Shown in pieces: positions 33,569 through 40,706 of a DNA stretch of 64,000 nt; positions within the stretch are counted from its first letter, which is position 1, and every line of letters starts with the position of its first letter. The DNA lies in assembly GCA_035949375.1 (NCBI GenBank), contig DASZIG010000122.1, positions 1 through 64,000 on the forward strand, read 5' to 3'. The DNA is from Gp13-AA77 sp035949375 (lineage in GTDB: Bacteria > Acidobacteriota > Terriglobia > UBA7540). A program made the translations under genes and the position numbers. Below the pieces are notes generated by a model. It searched no databases, was not told the origin of the DNA, and saw only the letters and a program-made list of their open reading frames with translations.

Positions 33569-34201
33569 ATGCCCTCTGCCCTTAACGTCATCGTTGTCTT
33601 GATCCTGCTTGCGGCGCAGTCCGCCACATCTCCTGCGCCCAAGGCTTGGACGCCGTTGTTCAACGGCAAAGACCTGTCCGGTTGGACTGTGAACGGCACC
33701 GAGAAGTGGGTGGTGGAAGACGGCACTGTGGTCGGGGAGAGCACCACTGGCCACTACGGCTATCTGACCACCGCCAGGAGTTATCGCGACTTCAATCTGC
33801 GGCTCCGGTTCAAGCCCGAAGCCAAGGGAAACAGCGGCGTGTTTATTCGCTCTCGCATTACAGGCAACGATCCCGATCACGGCCCGGATATCGAAGGCAT
33901 GCAAGTGGAGGTCGATCCCACTCCCGGAAAACATACGGGCGGGCTTTACGAGAGCGGGGGCCGGGGTTGGGTGATCCAGCCCACGCCGGAAGGCGAGCAG
34001 GCCCTGAAACCGGAGGTGTGGAACGATCTGGAAATCTCCGCCCATGGCAGCCACATTATTACGAGGCTCAACGGCGTTCAGATTGTCGATTACCAAGACC
34101 CGGCGCCCCGGTTCACGGATGGCGTCATCGGCTTGCAGCTCCATACAGGCGGAGGGGTCAAGATGCGTTGGAAGGATATTGAGATTCAGGAAGTGCCGTA
34201 G
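33569..34201 (+). CDS. Secreted DUF1080 (3-keto-disaccharide hydrolase-like) protein
   Basis: This 210-residue protein has a short signal peptide (MPSALNVIVVLILLAAQSAT) and a single DUF1080 concanavalin-like domain: WTPLFNGKDLSGWTVNGTEKW, a FNLRLRFKPEAKGNSGVFIRS core and a final GVIGLQLHTGGGVKMRWKDIEI. The domain is shared with 3-keto-glucoside hydrolases/lyases of glycan breakdown. No oxidoreductase or second hydrolase is adjacent, so the exact sugar is unknown. Start at 33569 gives the shortest clean signal peptide. Confidence 0.88.
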   Translation: MPSALNVIVVLILLAAQSATSPAPKAWTPLFNGKDLSGWTVNGTEKWVVEDGTVVGESTTGHYGYLTTARSYRDFNLRLRFKPEAKGNSGVFIRSRITGNDPDHGPDIEGMQVEVDPTPGKHTGGLYESGGRGWVIQPTPEGEQALKPEVWNDLEISAHGSHIITRLNGVQIVDYQDPAPRFTDGVIGLQLHTGGGVKMRWKDIEIQEVP

Positions 34202-34228
34202 CAGTCTACTAACCGGCCTTGCGGCACA

Positions 34229-34852
34229 TCACGGCCAATCGCTATCGAACCGCTGTTCCCGCCACGGATCGCCGTACATGTGGTAGCCATTGCGCTCCCA
34301 GTAGCCCGGCTGATCGCCGGCCATGAATTCGAACTGACGCACCCACTTGGCGCTTTTCCAACCGTATAGTTTCGGTACCACCAGACGCAGGGGACCGCCG
34401 TGCTCGGGCTCGAGCGGCGCGCCGTCATGACGGTCTGCGAGCAGCACGCCATCCTCCTTGAGATCGGCGAGCGGCAGGTTGGTGGTGTATCCCTCGTCCG
34501 AGTGAACCAGCACGTGCGTGGCGCTCGAAAGGGGCTGGGTCAGGTCAGAGAGAGTGCGGAAACTCACTCCCTCCCAGCGATTGTCGAACCGGCTCCAGCG
34601 CGTTACGCAATGAAAATCTGCCGTCACCTGAACACGGGGCAGTGCCTGAAACTCGTCCCACGTCAGCCGCACGAGGTTGCGAACGAATCCCGCCGTACGC
34701 AAGTCCCAGGTCTTCGGGTCGAAGCGCGGAACTCCCCCCAAGTGCAGCACCGGCCACTTGAGCGTGGCCACTTGCCCGGGCGGCAGCCGTCCAGCTTCCT
34801 TCATTTGCGCTTCAAGCTGCTTGCGGTCCACGTTGTTCGAGAAAATGCCCAT
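34229..34852 (-). CDS. Sulfite oxidase-like molybdopterin protein (YedY/MsrP-type)
   Basis: This 207-residue protein has the oxidoreductase molybdopterin-binding domain: LRTAGFVRNLVRLTWDEFQAL, then FHCVTRWSRFDNRWEGV, where the Cys in FHCVTRWS is the expected molybdenum ligand, and GGPLRLVVPKLYGWKSAKWV. There is no signal peptide at the chosen start (MGIFSNNVDRKQL) and no haem or dimerisation domain, so it is a single-domain YedY-like member. It follows the DUF885 gene by 14 nt, so the pair is probably co-transcribed, though no functional link is obvious. Confidence 0.88.
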   Translation of the reverse strand: MGIFSNNVDRKQLEAQMKEAGRLPPGQVATLKWPVLHLGGVPRFDPKTWDLRTAGFVRNLVRLTWDEFQALPRVQVTADFHCVTRWSRFDNRWEGVSFRTLSDLTQPLSSATHVLVHSDEGYTTNLPLADLKEDGVLLADRHDGAPLEPEHGGPLRLVVPKLYGWKSAKWVRQFEFMAGDQPGYWERNGYHMYGDPWREQRFDSDWP

Positions 34853-34866
34853 AGATGGGGAAGGTC

Positions 34867-36705
34867 TCAGGCGAGCGGCAGTCCTGTGCGCGACCGTATC
34901 CACTCATTCACGCCGCGTTCCAGGATGTCGAGCGGCAGTGCGCCTTCGCCGAGCACGACCTCGTGGAATTCGCGGACGTCGAAGTGCCCTGCGAGCGCTG
35001 CGGTGGCCTTGTTCCGCAGTTCGCGAATCTTGAGCTGGCCGATTTTGTAGGCTAGCGCCTGGCCGGGCCAGACGATGTAGCGGTCGATCTCGTTCACCAC
35101 ATCCAGCTCCGATTTCGCGGCTTTGGCCATAAAGTAGTCGATGGCCTGCTGGCGGCTCCAGCGCATGGAGTGCATGCCGGTATCGACCACCAGGCGCACG
35201 GCGCGCCACATGTCGTAGGTGAGCTGCCCGAACTTGGCGTAAGGATCGTCGTAAAGTCCCATCTCATCGCCGAGCGACTCCGCGTAGAGCGCCCAGCCCT
35301 CGCCGAAGGCGTTGTAGAAGCCGTAGCGCCGGAAGTTGGGCAGATCACCCTGTTCCATGCTGAGTGCGATCTGGATGTGATGGCCGGGCACGGACTCGTG
35401 CAGGGTGAGGGCCGTCATCTCCCAGGTGGGACGCGTCTCCGGCTTGTAGAGGTTCACGTAATAGGTCCCGGCGCGCGAGCCGTCCGCAGCGCCCTGGACG
35501 TAATAGGCCGTGGTGGTGTCGGGAGCGACTTCGGCCGGAATAGGCGCGACGCCGTAGGGCATGCGCGGCAGCGTGCGAAACAACTTCACAAGCTCCGGAT
35601 CGACGCGCTTGGCGAGGGCCCTGTACGCTTCGAGCAGGTCCTCGGGCGTCTTCTCGAAAAATCGCTGATCCGTGCGCAGATAGTGGAAGAATTCCTCGCG
35701 CGAGCCCTTGAAGTCCGTGCTCGCGCGCACCGTTTCCATCGCAGACTCGATGCGCGCCACTTCGTCGAGTCCGATCCGGTGGACTTCGGCCGGCGTCAGG
35801 TTGGTGGTGGTGAACTTGCGCACGTCGAAGGCGTAGAGCGCCTCGCCGTTCGGCACCTGCCACACGCCCACCCGATCGAAGCACGCGGGTAGATATTCGT
35901 CGTTGAAGAACCTCTTGAGACCCACGAAGGAGCGCACCACGCCGGACCCGATCGCCTCCCGCCCCGCCTGCGCAAGGCGATCCCGCTCCGGCTTCGCGAT
36001 GCTGTCGGGAAAGCGGCGGAAAGACTTGTAGAACGGGCTCGAGGCGGGATCGCTGACGATCTGCTGGTCGATCTGCGCCGGCACGCGCTGCATCACCACG
36101 CGCGGCAGCAGCATCTTCTGGCGGATGCCTTCCCGCATCAGCGCCACGGTCTGATCCATGTGGGCCGGGAACGATTTGAGGCGGGCGATCCAGTCTTCGT
36201 AGTCCTTCACCGTCTCGAAGCGCAATTGGTCGGCAAGCTCATTTGCCGTCTGGATGCCGCCGCGCTGGTTGAGGGGAATCAGGTACCATCGGAAAGCATG
36301 CTCCTCAATGGCCGTTGCGTAGTCGCGCCGAAAGAGATCGTAATTCAGTTGATCGCGAGAAGACAGCCGGGCCCGGTCGATTCCCGACAGCCGCTCGAGC
36401 GCCGCCACACGATGCTGATGATTCTGCTCGATGGCTTCGAGGCTCAGGTCCTCCCAGCGATCGTTCCAGCGGCGGTCGCCGAGAGTAGACGCCCAGGTGG
36501 GGTCGCGCTCCAGGCTCCAGTCCCACTCGGCGTCGAAGAAATGCCGCAGCGCGACTGTCGCCTGGTCGCCTTGACCCGATGCGTCCGGAGCCTGCCCGCC
36601 GGACGATCCAGGTGCCTCGCCGGTCACGAGGCCCGAAGCCGCCATAACGAGTCCTGAACGAAGTGCGTTGCGCCGATCCAACCTGCCCTCCTGCTTACCA
36701 ACCAT
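34867..36705 (-). CDS. DUF885 family protein, exported
   Basis: This roughly 612-residue protein begins with a twin-arginine-like signal (EGRLDRRNALRSGLVMAASG), then a long helical DUF885 body. The conserved zinc-like motif is LTLHESVPGHHIQIAL, a gluzincin-type HExxxxH variant, with nearby ENPYGE-like GFYNAFGEGWALYAESLG. DUF885 proteins resemble M3/M32-like peptidases but are mostly uncharacterised. An alternative start at 36720 adds five residues before the signal. Confidence 0.85.
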   Translation of the reverse strand: MVGKQEGRLDRRNALRSGLVMAASGLVTGEAPGSSGGQAPDASGQGDQATVALRHFFDAEWDWSLERDPTWASTLGDRRWNDRWEDLSLEAIEQNHQHRVAALERLSGIDRARLSSRDQLNYDLFRRDYATAIEEHAFRWYLIPLNQRGGIQTANELADQLRFETVKDYEDWIARLKSFPAHMDQTVALMREGIRQKMLLPRVVMQRVPAQIDQQIVSDPASSPFYKSFRRFPDSIAKPERDRLAQAGREAIGSGVVRSFVGLKRFFNDEYLPACFDRVGVWQVPNGEALYAFDVRKFTTTNLTPAEVHRIGLDEVARIESAMETVRASTDFKGSREEFFHYLRTDQRFFEKTPEDLLEAYRALAKRVDPELVKLFRTLPRMPYGVAPIPAEVAPDTTTAYYVQGAADGSRAGTYYVNLYKPETRPTWEMTALTLHESVPGHHIQIALSMEQGDLPNFRRYGFYNAFGEGWALYAESLGDEMGLYDDPYAKFGQLTYDMWRAVRLVVDTGMHSMRWSRQQAIDYFMAKAAKSELDVVNEIDRYIVWPGQALAYKIGQLKIRELRNKATAALAGHFDVREFHEVVLGEGALPLDILERGVNEWIRSRTGLPLA

Positions 36706-37163
36706 CTGAATTATGAACACTTAGCGCCGAATTGTGAAGGGTGTTAATGGCCGTGGGGTCAGTGGAAACCCCTAGTCCGGCGAGCGAAAACACCGTATTG
36801 ACATCCCCTTCCGGTCGGGACATCCTAGCCTCGGATAAGGCTTTGGGGCAGGAGAATGAGGGGCGACCATTGGAGGCTGGGGGAGCCGCCAAAGAAGAGG
36901 GACCAGATACGGATCGGGCCGGACGCAGCCTAAGACCGAAATGCGAGCAAAAAACTCAAGCCCGGACTGAGCCGATCTGATCCCGCCAACCAGCTCCCCG
37001 AGCGCCTGTTTTCAGCAGGATAGGGAAAATGGCCGCCATCCGCCTTGTCTATCAAGCGGTATAAAAAGATTTAATAACGTATTGTTTGACGATACCGCAT
37101 CTATAGAGCTATGATTCAGCTCTCTAATACTCATCCGGGATCGTCCGCCGAACGGAGGTACCT
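36706..37163. other. Intergenic region between divergent DUF885 and receiver genes
   Basis: 458 bp with no convincing gene. The 3' third (about 37040-37130) is AT-rich and holds the promoter at 37086-37115; the ribosome-binding site CGGAGG precedes the ATG at 37164. Confidence 0.6.
37086..37115 (+). promoter_or_regulatory. Sigma70-type promoter of the receiver gene
   Basis: TTGACG (37086-37091), an 18-bp spacer and TATGAT (37110-37115), about 50 nt before the start codon. The surrounding sequence is AT-rich, unlike the rest of the window. Confidence 0.6.
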
Positions 37164-37598
37164 ATGAAGACCGTGCGCTCCGTGTTGCTGGTTCACAACG
37201 AACCTGATGCCTTCCGTGGATTGGAAGACATGCTCCGCGAGCAGGAGATTGGCACGCGCCACGCGCATCAGTGCGCAGCTGCACTAAGAATGTTGAAGGA
37301 AGCAGATCCCGTCGATCTCGTCTTGACGGATGTGGCTTTGGCCGACGGGACGTGGAAAGACGTTATCCGGCTGGTACGCAAGCTGGCCAAGAACACACCG
37401 GTGATCGTGATGTCGCGGGTTGTGAGCATGCAGCTCTACCTCGACACTCAGGATGCCGGCGCGGCTGATTTCATCGTGCCACCCATGGCGCCGCGCGATT
37501 TGACGTACGCCCTCACCGGAGCAATGGTGAGGCCCATACATCCAGGAATCATGCAACCCTCTGCCCGGCACCGCCCGCATCTGCGAACCCAGGCCTGA
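37164..37598 (+). CDS. Degenerate single-domain response regulator
   Basis: This 144-residue protein begins MKTVRSVLLVHNEPDAF and keeps the receiver phosphoacceptor Asp56 (LVLTDVALADG) and Ser84, but the usual active-site Lys is replaced (FIVPPMAP in place of YLVKPF) and the acidic pair is atypical (HNEPD). It may bind without normal phosphorylation, or act as a pseudo-receiver. It is a monocistronic gene with its own promoter and a terminator after it. Partners unknown. Confidence 0.85.
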   Translation: MKTVRSVLLVHNEPDAFRGLEDMLREQEIGTRHAHQCAAALRMLKEADPVDLVLTDVALADGTWKDVIRLVRKLAKNTPVIVMSRVVSMQLYLDTQDAGAADFIVPPMAPRDLTYALTGAMVRPIHPGIMQPSARHRPHLRTQA

Positions 37599-37735
37599 GG
37601 CATAACCTGACTGCGCGCGACGGCGCAGCCAGCCTGAACCAGGCGGATCCCGGTGGATGCGTGCGTTTCGGCGCCGCCACTTGGGTCCTGCGCAGGCCAT
37701 CCGGCCCGCGATTGCCCGCGATTAACGGAGTAAGC

Positions 37736-37767
37736 AACCGGCCGGTAAAGCGACACTCCGGCCGGTT
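37736..37767 (+). terminator. Rho-independent terminator
   Basis: AACCGGCCGG (37736-37745) and CCGGCCGGTT (37758-37767), a 10-bp perfect stem with a 12-nt loop, followed on the plus strand by TGGTTTTCAGG. It lies between the convergent receiver and Ro60 genes and may serve both; the T-rich side favours the plus strand. Confidence 0.75.
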
Positions 37768-37785
37768 TGGTTTTCAGGTTTGGTT

Positions 37786-39117
37786 TCAATCTTCCGGTAG
37801 CCGCTCCAGTTCGCGGACATAATCGACAACCGCTTCGCTCCAGCCGTCAATGTGCGTCCACTGCCCGTAACCCACGCCGTTCTTGTAACTGGCCACGTTG
37901 ATCATGATGCCGCGCCCGTGCGGGCTCGCGACATCATCGTGCGCCTGCTCGTCCGTGATCACGATCAGGCGGTCGTAGCTCTCCTCGATCTGCTTGAGGG
38001 CCACCCCCAGATACGTGGCGTTGTGGGGCTGGCTCGCGTCCAGGGCGTCGCGCAGCGCAAATCCGCGGCGGGAAGGCACGCGAACCAGCCGGTCCGAAAA
38101 GCTGTAGACGCTGACGCTTTCCGCAATCTCGCGCAGCAGGATGGCGAGACCGTAGGCCGCGTCGGTGCGCAGCATCTCCGACCGGCGCGAAAGCGGCTCC
38201 GTCATGGAGCCGGAGACGTCCACTACCAGCACCGTCCGCCCCGGCAGCTTGTCCTCTGAGCCAACCGATGCCAGCATGGCGCGCTCCAGGGCCTCTTCCC
38301 ACGCGGGAACATGACGCGCCGCCGCAATGAAGCGGAACGGCAGCACCCGCGTAGTCTTCATGCGGGCCAGAGCGTCGATCACCAGGTCTTCCGCCACGCC
38401 GGCATCCTTCAGATTACGCAGGTTGCGCAGCAGCGCCAGGGCGCCGAGCCGGCGATCCCGGAGCAGACGCTCCCAGGCCTCGCGCTTGCCCTCCCCGCGC
38501 GTGGCCGAAAGCGCCACTTCCCAGGTGTCGGGCGTGGCGAGCCGGCCCTCCACGAGCCGCTTCCAGAGCTCGGCCTGCGCCTCGTCGCGAGGCTTGGCGT
38601 GGCAGAGGAAGAGCACGTCGCGCAGACGAACGGGCTGCGCACGGTCGTACTTGGCGAGCTGATACTCGTCAAACTTGCCGAACGCCGCGGCCAGCCCTTT
38701 CTTGACCTGCGCGGAAAGCGGCGCCTTACCGTCCTTCCAGTAGATGGCGACGAATTCCGCCAGCTCGCCGGCGCGCCGGATCACACGATCGAGCGTCGCC
38801 GCCACCAGGGTACGATGCGTCTTGTGGCGCGCCATCTCGCGAACCAGAAGCAGTGGCGCATGGCGCAGCTTCATTTTCTCGCGCGCTTCGACGGCCAGCG
38901 CGGCCACCCGCGCGGCGTCCACGCGGGGAACCAGCTCCTGGATGCGCCCGCCGATCTCCACGCCGTCCTCGTAGAACTGGCTCTCCCACAGAAGACACGC
39001 GAGCACCGAGCGGCGCAGCGCGAGCTCCGGCGTGATGGCCCGGGCGGCGCCGCCTTCGTGCGTCTGGAGCACAGGCGCGAAGGCGCCGCGCAGGTTGAGA
39101 ATGTTGAGTCGAGCCAT
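37786..39117 (-). CDS. Ro60-like protein (TROVE plus von Willebrand A domain)
   Basis: This 443-residue protein has the Ro60/Rsr plan: an N-terminal helical-repeat TROVE ring (MARLNILNLRGAFAPVLQTH, YEDGVEIGGRIQELV, LLLVREMARHKTHR, LRDVLFLCHAKPRDEAQAELW) and a C-terminal vWA domain with a MIDAS DVSGSMT (Asp300, Ser302, Ser304) and VITDEQAHDD. Ro60 proteins bind Y RNAs and structured or damaged RNAs and, in bacteria, link them to exoribonucleases. The start at 39117 has an excellent ribosome-binding site (AAGGAGGTG). It directly follows a tRNA-mimic RNA element and a four-Cys protein gene on the same strand. No rtcBA or exoribonuclease gene is in the window. Confidence 0.95.
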   Translation of the reverse strand: MARLNILNLRGAFAPVLQTHEGGAARAITPELALRRSVLACLLWESQFYEDGVEIGGRIQELVPRVDAARVAALAVEAREKMKLRHAPLLLVREMARHKTHRTLVAATLDRVIRRAGELAEFVAIYWKDGKAPLSAQVKKGLAAAFGKFDEYQLAKYDRAQPVRLRDVLFLCHAKPRDEAQAELWKRLVEGRLATPDTWEVALSATRGEGKREAWERLLRDRRLGALALLRNLRNLKDAGVAEDLVIDALARMKTTRVLPFRFIAAARHVPAWEEALERAMLASVGSEDKLPGRTVLVVDVSGSMTEPLSRRSEMLRTDAAYGLAILLREIAESVSVYSFSDRLVRVPSRRGFALRDALDASQPHNATYLGVALKQIEESYDRLIVITDEQAHDDVASPHGRGIMINVASYKNGVGYGQWTHIDGWSEAVVDYVRELERLPED

Positions 39118-39272
39118 GTCGTGCACCTCCTTGTATGGGGTGCGGTGTGTGATGTCGAGCGGGCAGCCACCGCAAGACAAGCGCAGCGAGCGCCAGAGGC
39201 GATTAGTCAAGATGCTGACTGACCGTCGCCTGCTGCGTGCTGCCGCTTGCCTTCTGCCAACCGTCCGTTCAA

Positions 39273-39402
39273 GGCGGGGAACTATCGATAAGGTTCTATG
39301 ACTGAGCTACGCGAACCTCGCTGGCCCGCGGCAGGAATCGAACCTGCGGCCTCCGGCTTGCGCCGGCGCTCTACCGAAGTAACCCTTATCTTCACCACCG
39401 CC
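39273..39402 (-). ncRNA. Candidate Y RNA: D-loop-permuted tRNA mimic upstream of Ro60
   Basis: Read leftward, the order is: outer stem GGCGG (39398-39402 with 39273-39277); inner stem GATAAGG/CCTTATC (39384-39390 with 39287-39293); D-loop TTCGGTA and D-stem GAGC (39368-39371); one base; a 5-bp arm CCGGC-GCAA-GCCGG (39353-39366), a GNRA tetraloop where the anticodon loop would be; five-base variable loop; T-arm GCAGG-TTCGATT-CCTGC (39331-39347); acceptor-like stem CGCGGGCC/GGTTCGCG (39323-39330 with 39310-39317) closed by five bases; TA; and the other D-stem strand GCTC (39304-39307). All tRNA arms are present and canonical except the anticodon, and the RNA is circularly permuted in the D-loop. 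Bacterial Y RNAs of the YrlA type are known to mimic tRNA D and T arms; position beside Ro60 makes that the best call. Confidence 0.8.
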
Positions 39403-39457
39403 CGAAGCGGATGCTACAAACCCGTGGTTCGAGTCTGTAGCCTATCTCGGGCGACGG
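39398..39457. repeat. Two-part hairpin with a tRNA T-loop-like apex
   Basis: CCG-CCCGA (39398-39405) pairs with TCGGG-CGA-CGG (39447-39457), leaving a CGA bulge, and GCTACA (39413-39418) pairs with TGTAGC (39436-39441). The apex contains GTGGTTCGAGTC on the plus strand. It overlaps the outer stem of the tRNA mimic, so the two folds compete. It may be the leader of that RNA or an attenuator after the small gene. Confidence 0.5.
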
Positions 39458-39466
39458 CGGATGGCC

Positions 39467-39796
39467 TTACGGAATGACCTCCGCGTCTTCGCCCTCGATC
39501 TTTTTAAACTCCTTCGCCGTCACGAAGCCGACGCTGCGTCCGGCCCGCTTGGTGACCAGGATCCACGCCGTCTTTTCCATTCCATCTCCATCCAGGTCCG
39601 ATCGCCTTCGGTCCGCGTAGGCGGTGCATTCCCGAATCCTGAACGGGATGAGCTGCGGCTGCTCCCAACGCCTGAAAGTACAGTGGATCAGCTCCTCGCT
39701 CTCCGCGTATCCTTTCTGGATTTGAGCGTACGAGCAGGTGCGGCAAAGCCAATCGCCCGTGACCGGAGTTCCATTTTGAACTCCACGAGTACCCAT
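39467..39796 (-). CDS. Small four-cysteine protein in the Ro60 locus
   Basis: This 109-residue protein has a CxxC pair (Cys18, Cys21 in DWLCRTCSYAQIQKG) and two more cysteines (Cys39, Cys57 in IHCTFRRW and RECTAYADRR), consistent with a zinc ribbon, followed by a beta-rich tail (AWILVTKRAGRSVGFVTAKEF). A ribosome-binding site (GGGAGG, complement of 39807-39812) sits about 10 nt before the ATG. It lies between two tRNA-mimic elements and upstream of Ro60, all in the same direction, so it is probably in their operon. No family is recognised; a Y RNA or Ro60 partner is an inference from position. Confidence 0.75.
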   Translation of the reverse strand: MGTRGVQNGTPVTGDWLCRTCSYAQIQKGYAESEELIHCTFRRWEQPQLIPFRIRECTAYADRRRSDLDGDGMEKTAWILVTKRAGRSVGFVTAKEFKKIEGEDAEVIP

Positions 39797-39854
39797 AATT
39801 CGTTCGCCTCCCTTTGACAGACAAAGCAGTGCAAACAGACAATGTGCAACTCGA

Positions 39855-39961
39855 AGCTACGGTTTAATCCATCGACGGTGCAAATTCTTTCGCCGGGGAA
39901 CACGCGACCAAGCTGAAGCTACGAGCCCTCACCGCCCGGAACCTTGTGTTTCGGAGCTACG
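39855..39961 (-). repeat. Three CGTAGCT (D-arm-like) words
   Basis: CGTAGCT occurs on the minus strand at 39855-39861, 39917-39923 and 39955-39961, in the contexts CCGTAGCTTCG, TCGTAGCTTCAG and GCGTAGCTCCG. The same heptamer at 39305-39311 is the start of the D-arm in the tRNA mimic beside Ro60. Three copies in 107 bp is well above chance. Confidence 0.5.
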
Positions 39962-40068
39962 CTCCCGTCCCTGAAGGGTCTTGGAGCTCGCCGGGGCGGC
40001 CAGCCCCGCGCTTCGGAAGTGGAGGCGAAGTATCCATGGTCTTTCGCCACCGGCGACAACTATGAAAA

Positions 40069-40186
40069 GCGTCCCTGGCCAGCGAACAAGCGAGCGCGGC
40101 CTGAGGACTCGAACCTCCACGCCAGCCCACACCCGGGCCAGCGTGTTCACCGGAGAAGAATCCGCACTCTACGCCACTGACCGAAC
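40069..40186 (-). ncRNA. Second candidate tRNA-mimic RNA, same permuted order
   Basis: Read leftward: TTCGGTCAGTGGCGTAGAG, a D-arm 3'-half look-alike; hairpin CGGA-TTCTTC-TCCG (40151-40164) at the anticodon position; two-part hairpin CACGC/GCGTG plus GCCC/GGGC (40118-40145) as a long variable arm; T-arm GAGG-TTCGAGT-CCTC (40103-40117); and an acceptor-like stem GGCCGCG with CGC-T-GGCC (40095-40101 with 40077-40084) capped by ten bases. This is the same order as the 39273-39402 element, but the D-stem (possibly GCGT/ACGC) is weak and the T-stem has only four pairs. Boundaries are uncertain. TATAAC at 40188-40193 could be a -10 box, but no good -35 box is seen. Confidence 0.5.
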
Positions 40187-40531
40187 TGTTATAACAACAA
40201 ACCTATGACCTTCCCTTGAGGCGCGACTGCGAACAGCTTCGCGCACAGCGACATCAGGCCGCCCGCCATTCTTCACTGGTCCTGCCTTATTCCGCCGGGG
40301 GAACAATGGACAGCGGCAGACTTAACAAGGTCGAAGTATCCACCATCGACGCCACCCAGCGATTAAGTTGATGAGGGAACGCGAGTTAAGAGCGCCGCGG
40401 GACTAACGGGCGCTCAAGAGGATGACCAGGAACGCCCGATAGCAACCGGTGCCAGTCTCCGGCAACCGCTGCTCACGCATCGAATTGTTCGTCGTATCAT
40501 GCATGACGGACGTTCTCCCAAAATCTCAACT

Positions 40532-40561
40532 ACTATAGCAGAGACTAAATGGGTGGGTCAA
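40532..40561 (-). promoter_or_regulatory. Sigma70-type promoter facing the Ro60 locus
   Basis: On the minus strand: TTGACC (complement of 40556-40561), an 18-bp spacer and TATAGT (complement of 40532-40537). It would transcribe leftward through both tRNA-mimic elements, the four-Cys gene and Ro60, with about 730 nt before the first start codon. Confidence 0.6.
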
Positions 40562-40706
40562 GAAAAAAAGACAGTAGTTCAGCGGGAACTCGCGCGGGGC
40601 CCGAGATCCTATTCGTGGTCTCCCGGACCAGGTTCTGCTACTGCGGAACTAGGATGTACGGCGCACTCCCTCGCCAGCGGCTAGTGTCGTTGTGCCTGCA
40701 GCATCT

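Larger units (their letters stand above)
39797..40706 (-). other. 910-bp structured non-coding region upstream of the Ro60 locus
   Basis: No protein gene is convincing here. It contains a promoter (40532-40561), a second tRNA-mimic candidate (40069-40186), three CGTAGCT words (39855-39961) and several short hairpins: CGGGGC/GCCCCG (39992-40008), GGAGC-GTA-GCTCC (39954-39966) and GAGCGCC/GGCGCTC (40390-40415). The density of tRNA-like words suggests one or more structured RNAs. Confidence 0.55.

Noticed and set aside
36741..36980. 79-codon frame before the receiver gene
   Set aside because: No ribosome-binding site or conserved features; lies in a promoter gap.
39273..39402. An ordinary or functional permuted tRNA gene
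   Set aside because: The arm at the anticodon position has a four-base GCAA loop and no anticodon, and the acceptor ends are joined by only five bases, so it cannot decode.
39797..40200. A tmRNA (ssrA) gene
   Set aside because: No resume-codon frame with the usual Ala-rich tag, no 5'/3' acceptor pairing with CCA and no match to conserved ssrA words.
40329..40336. GGTCGAAG as a Ro60-binding motif of a Y RNA
   Set aside because: It matches the animal/bacterial motif loosely but lies on the plus strand, opposite to both tRNA mimics, with no convincing partner strand.
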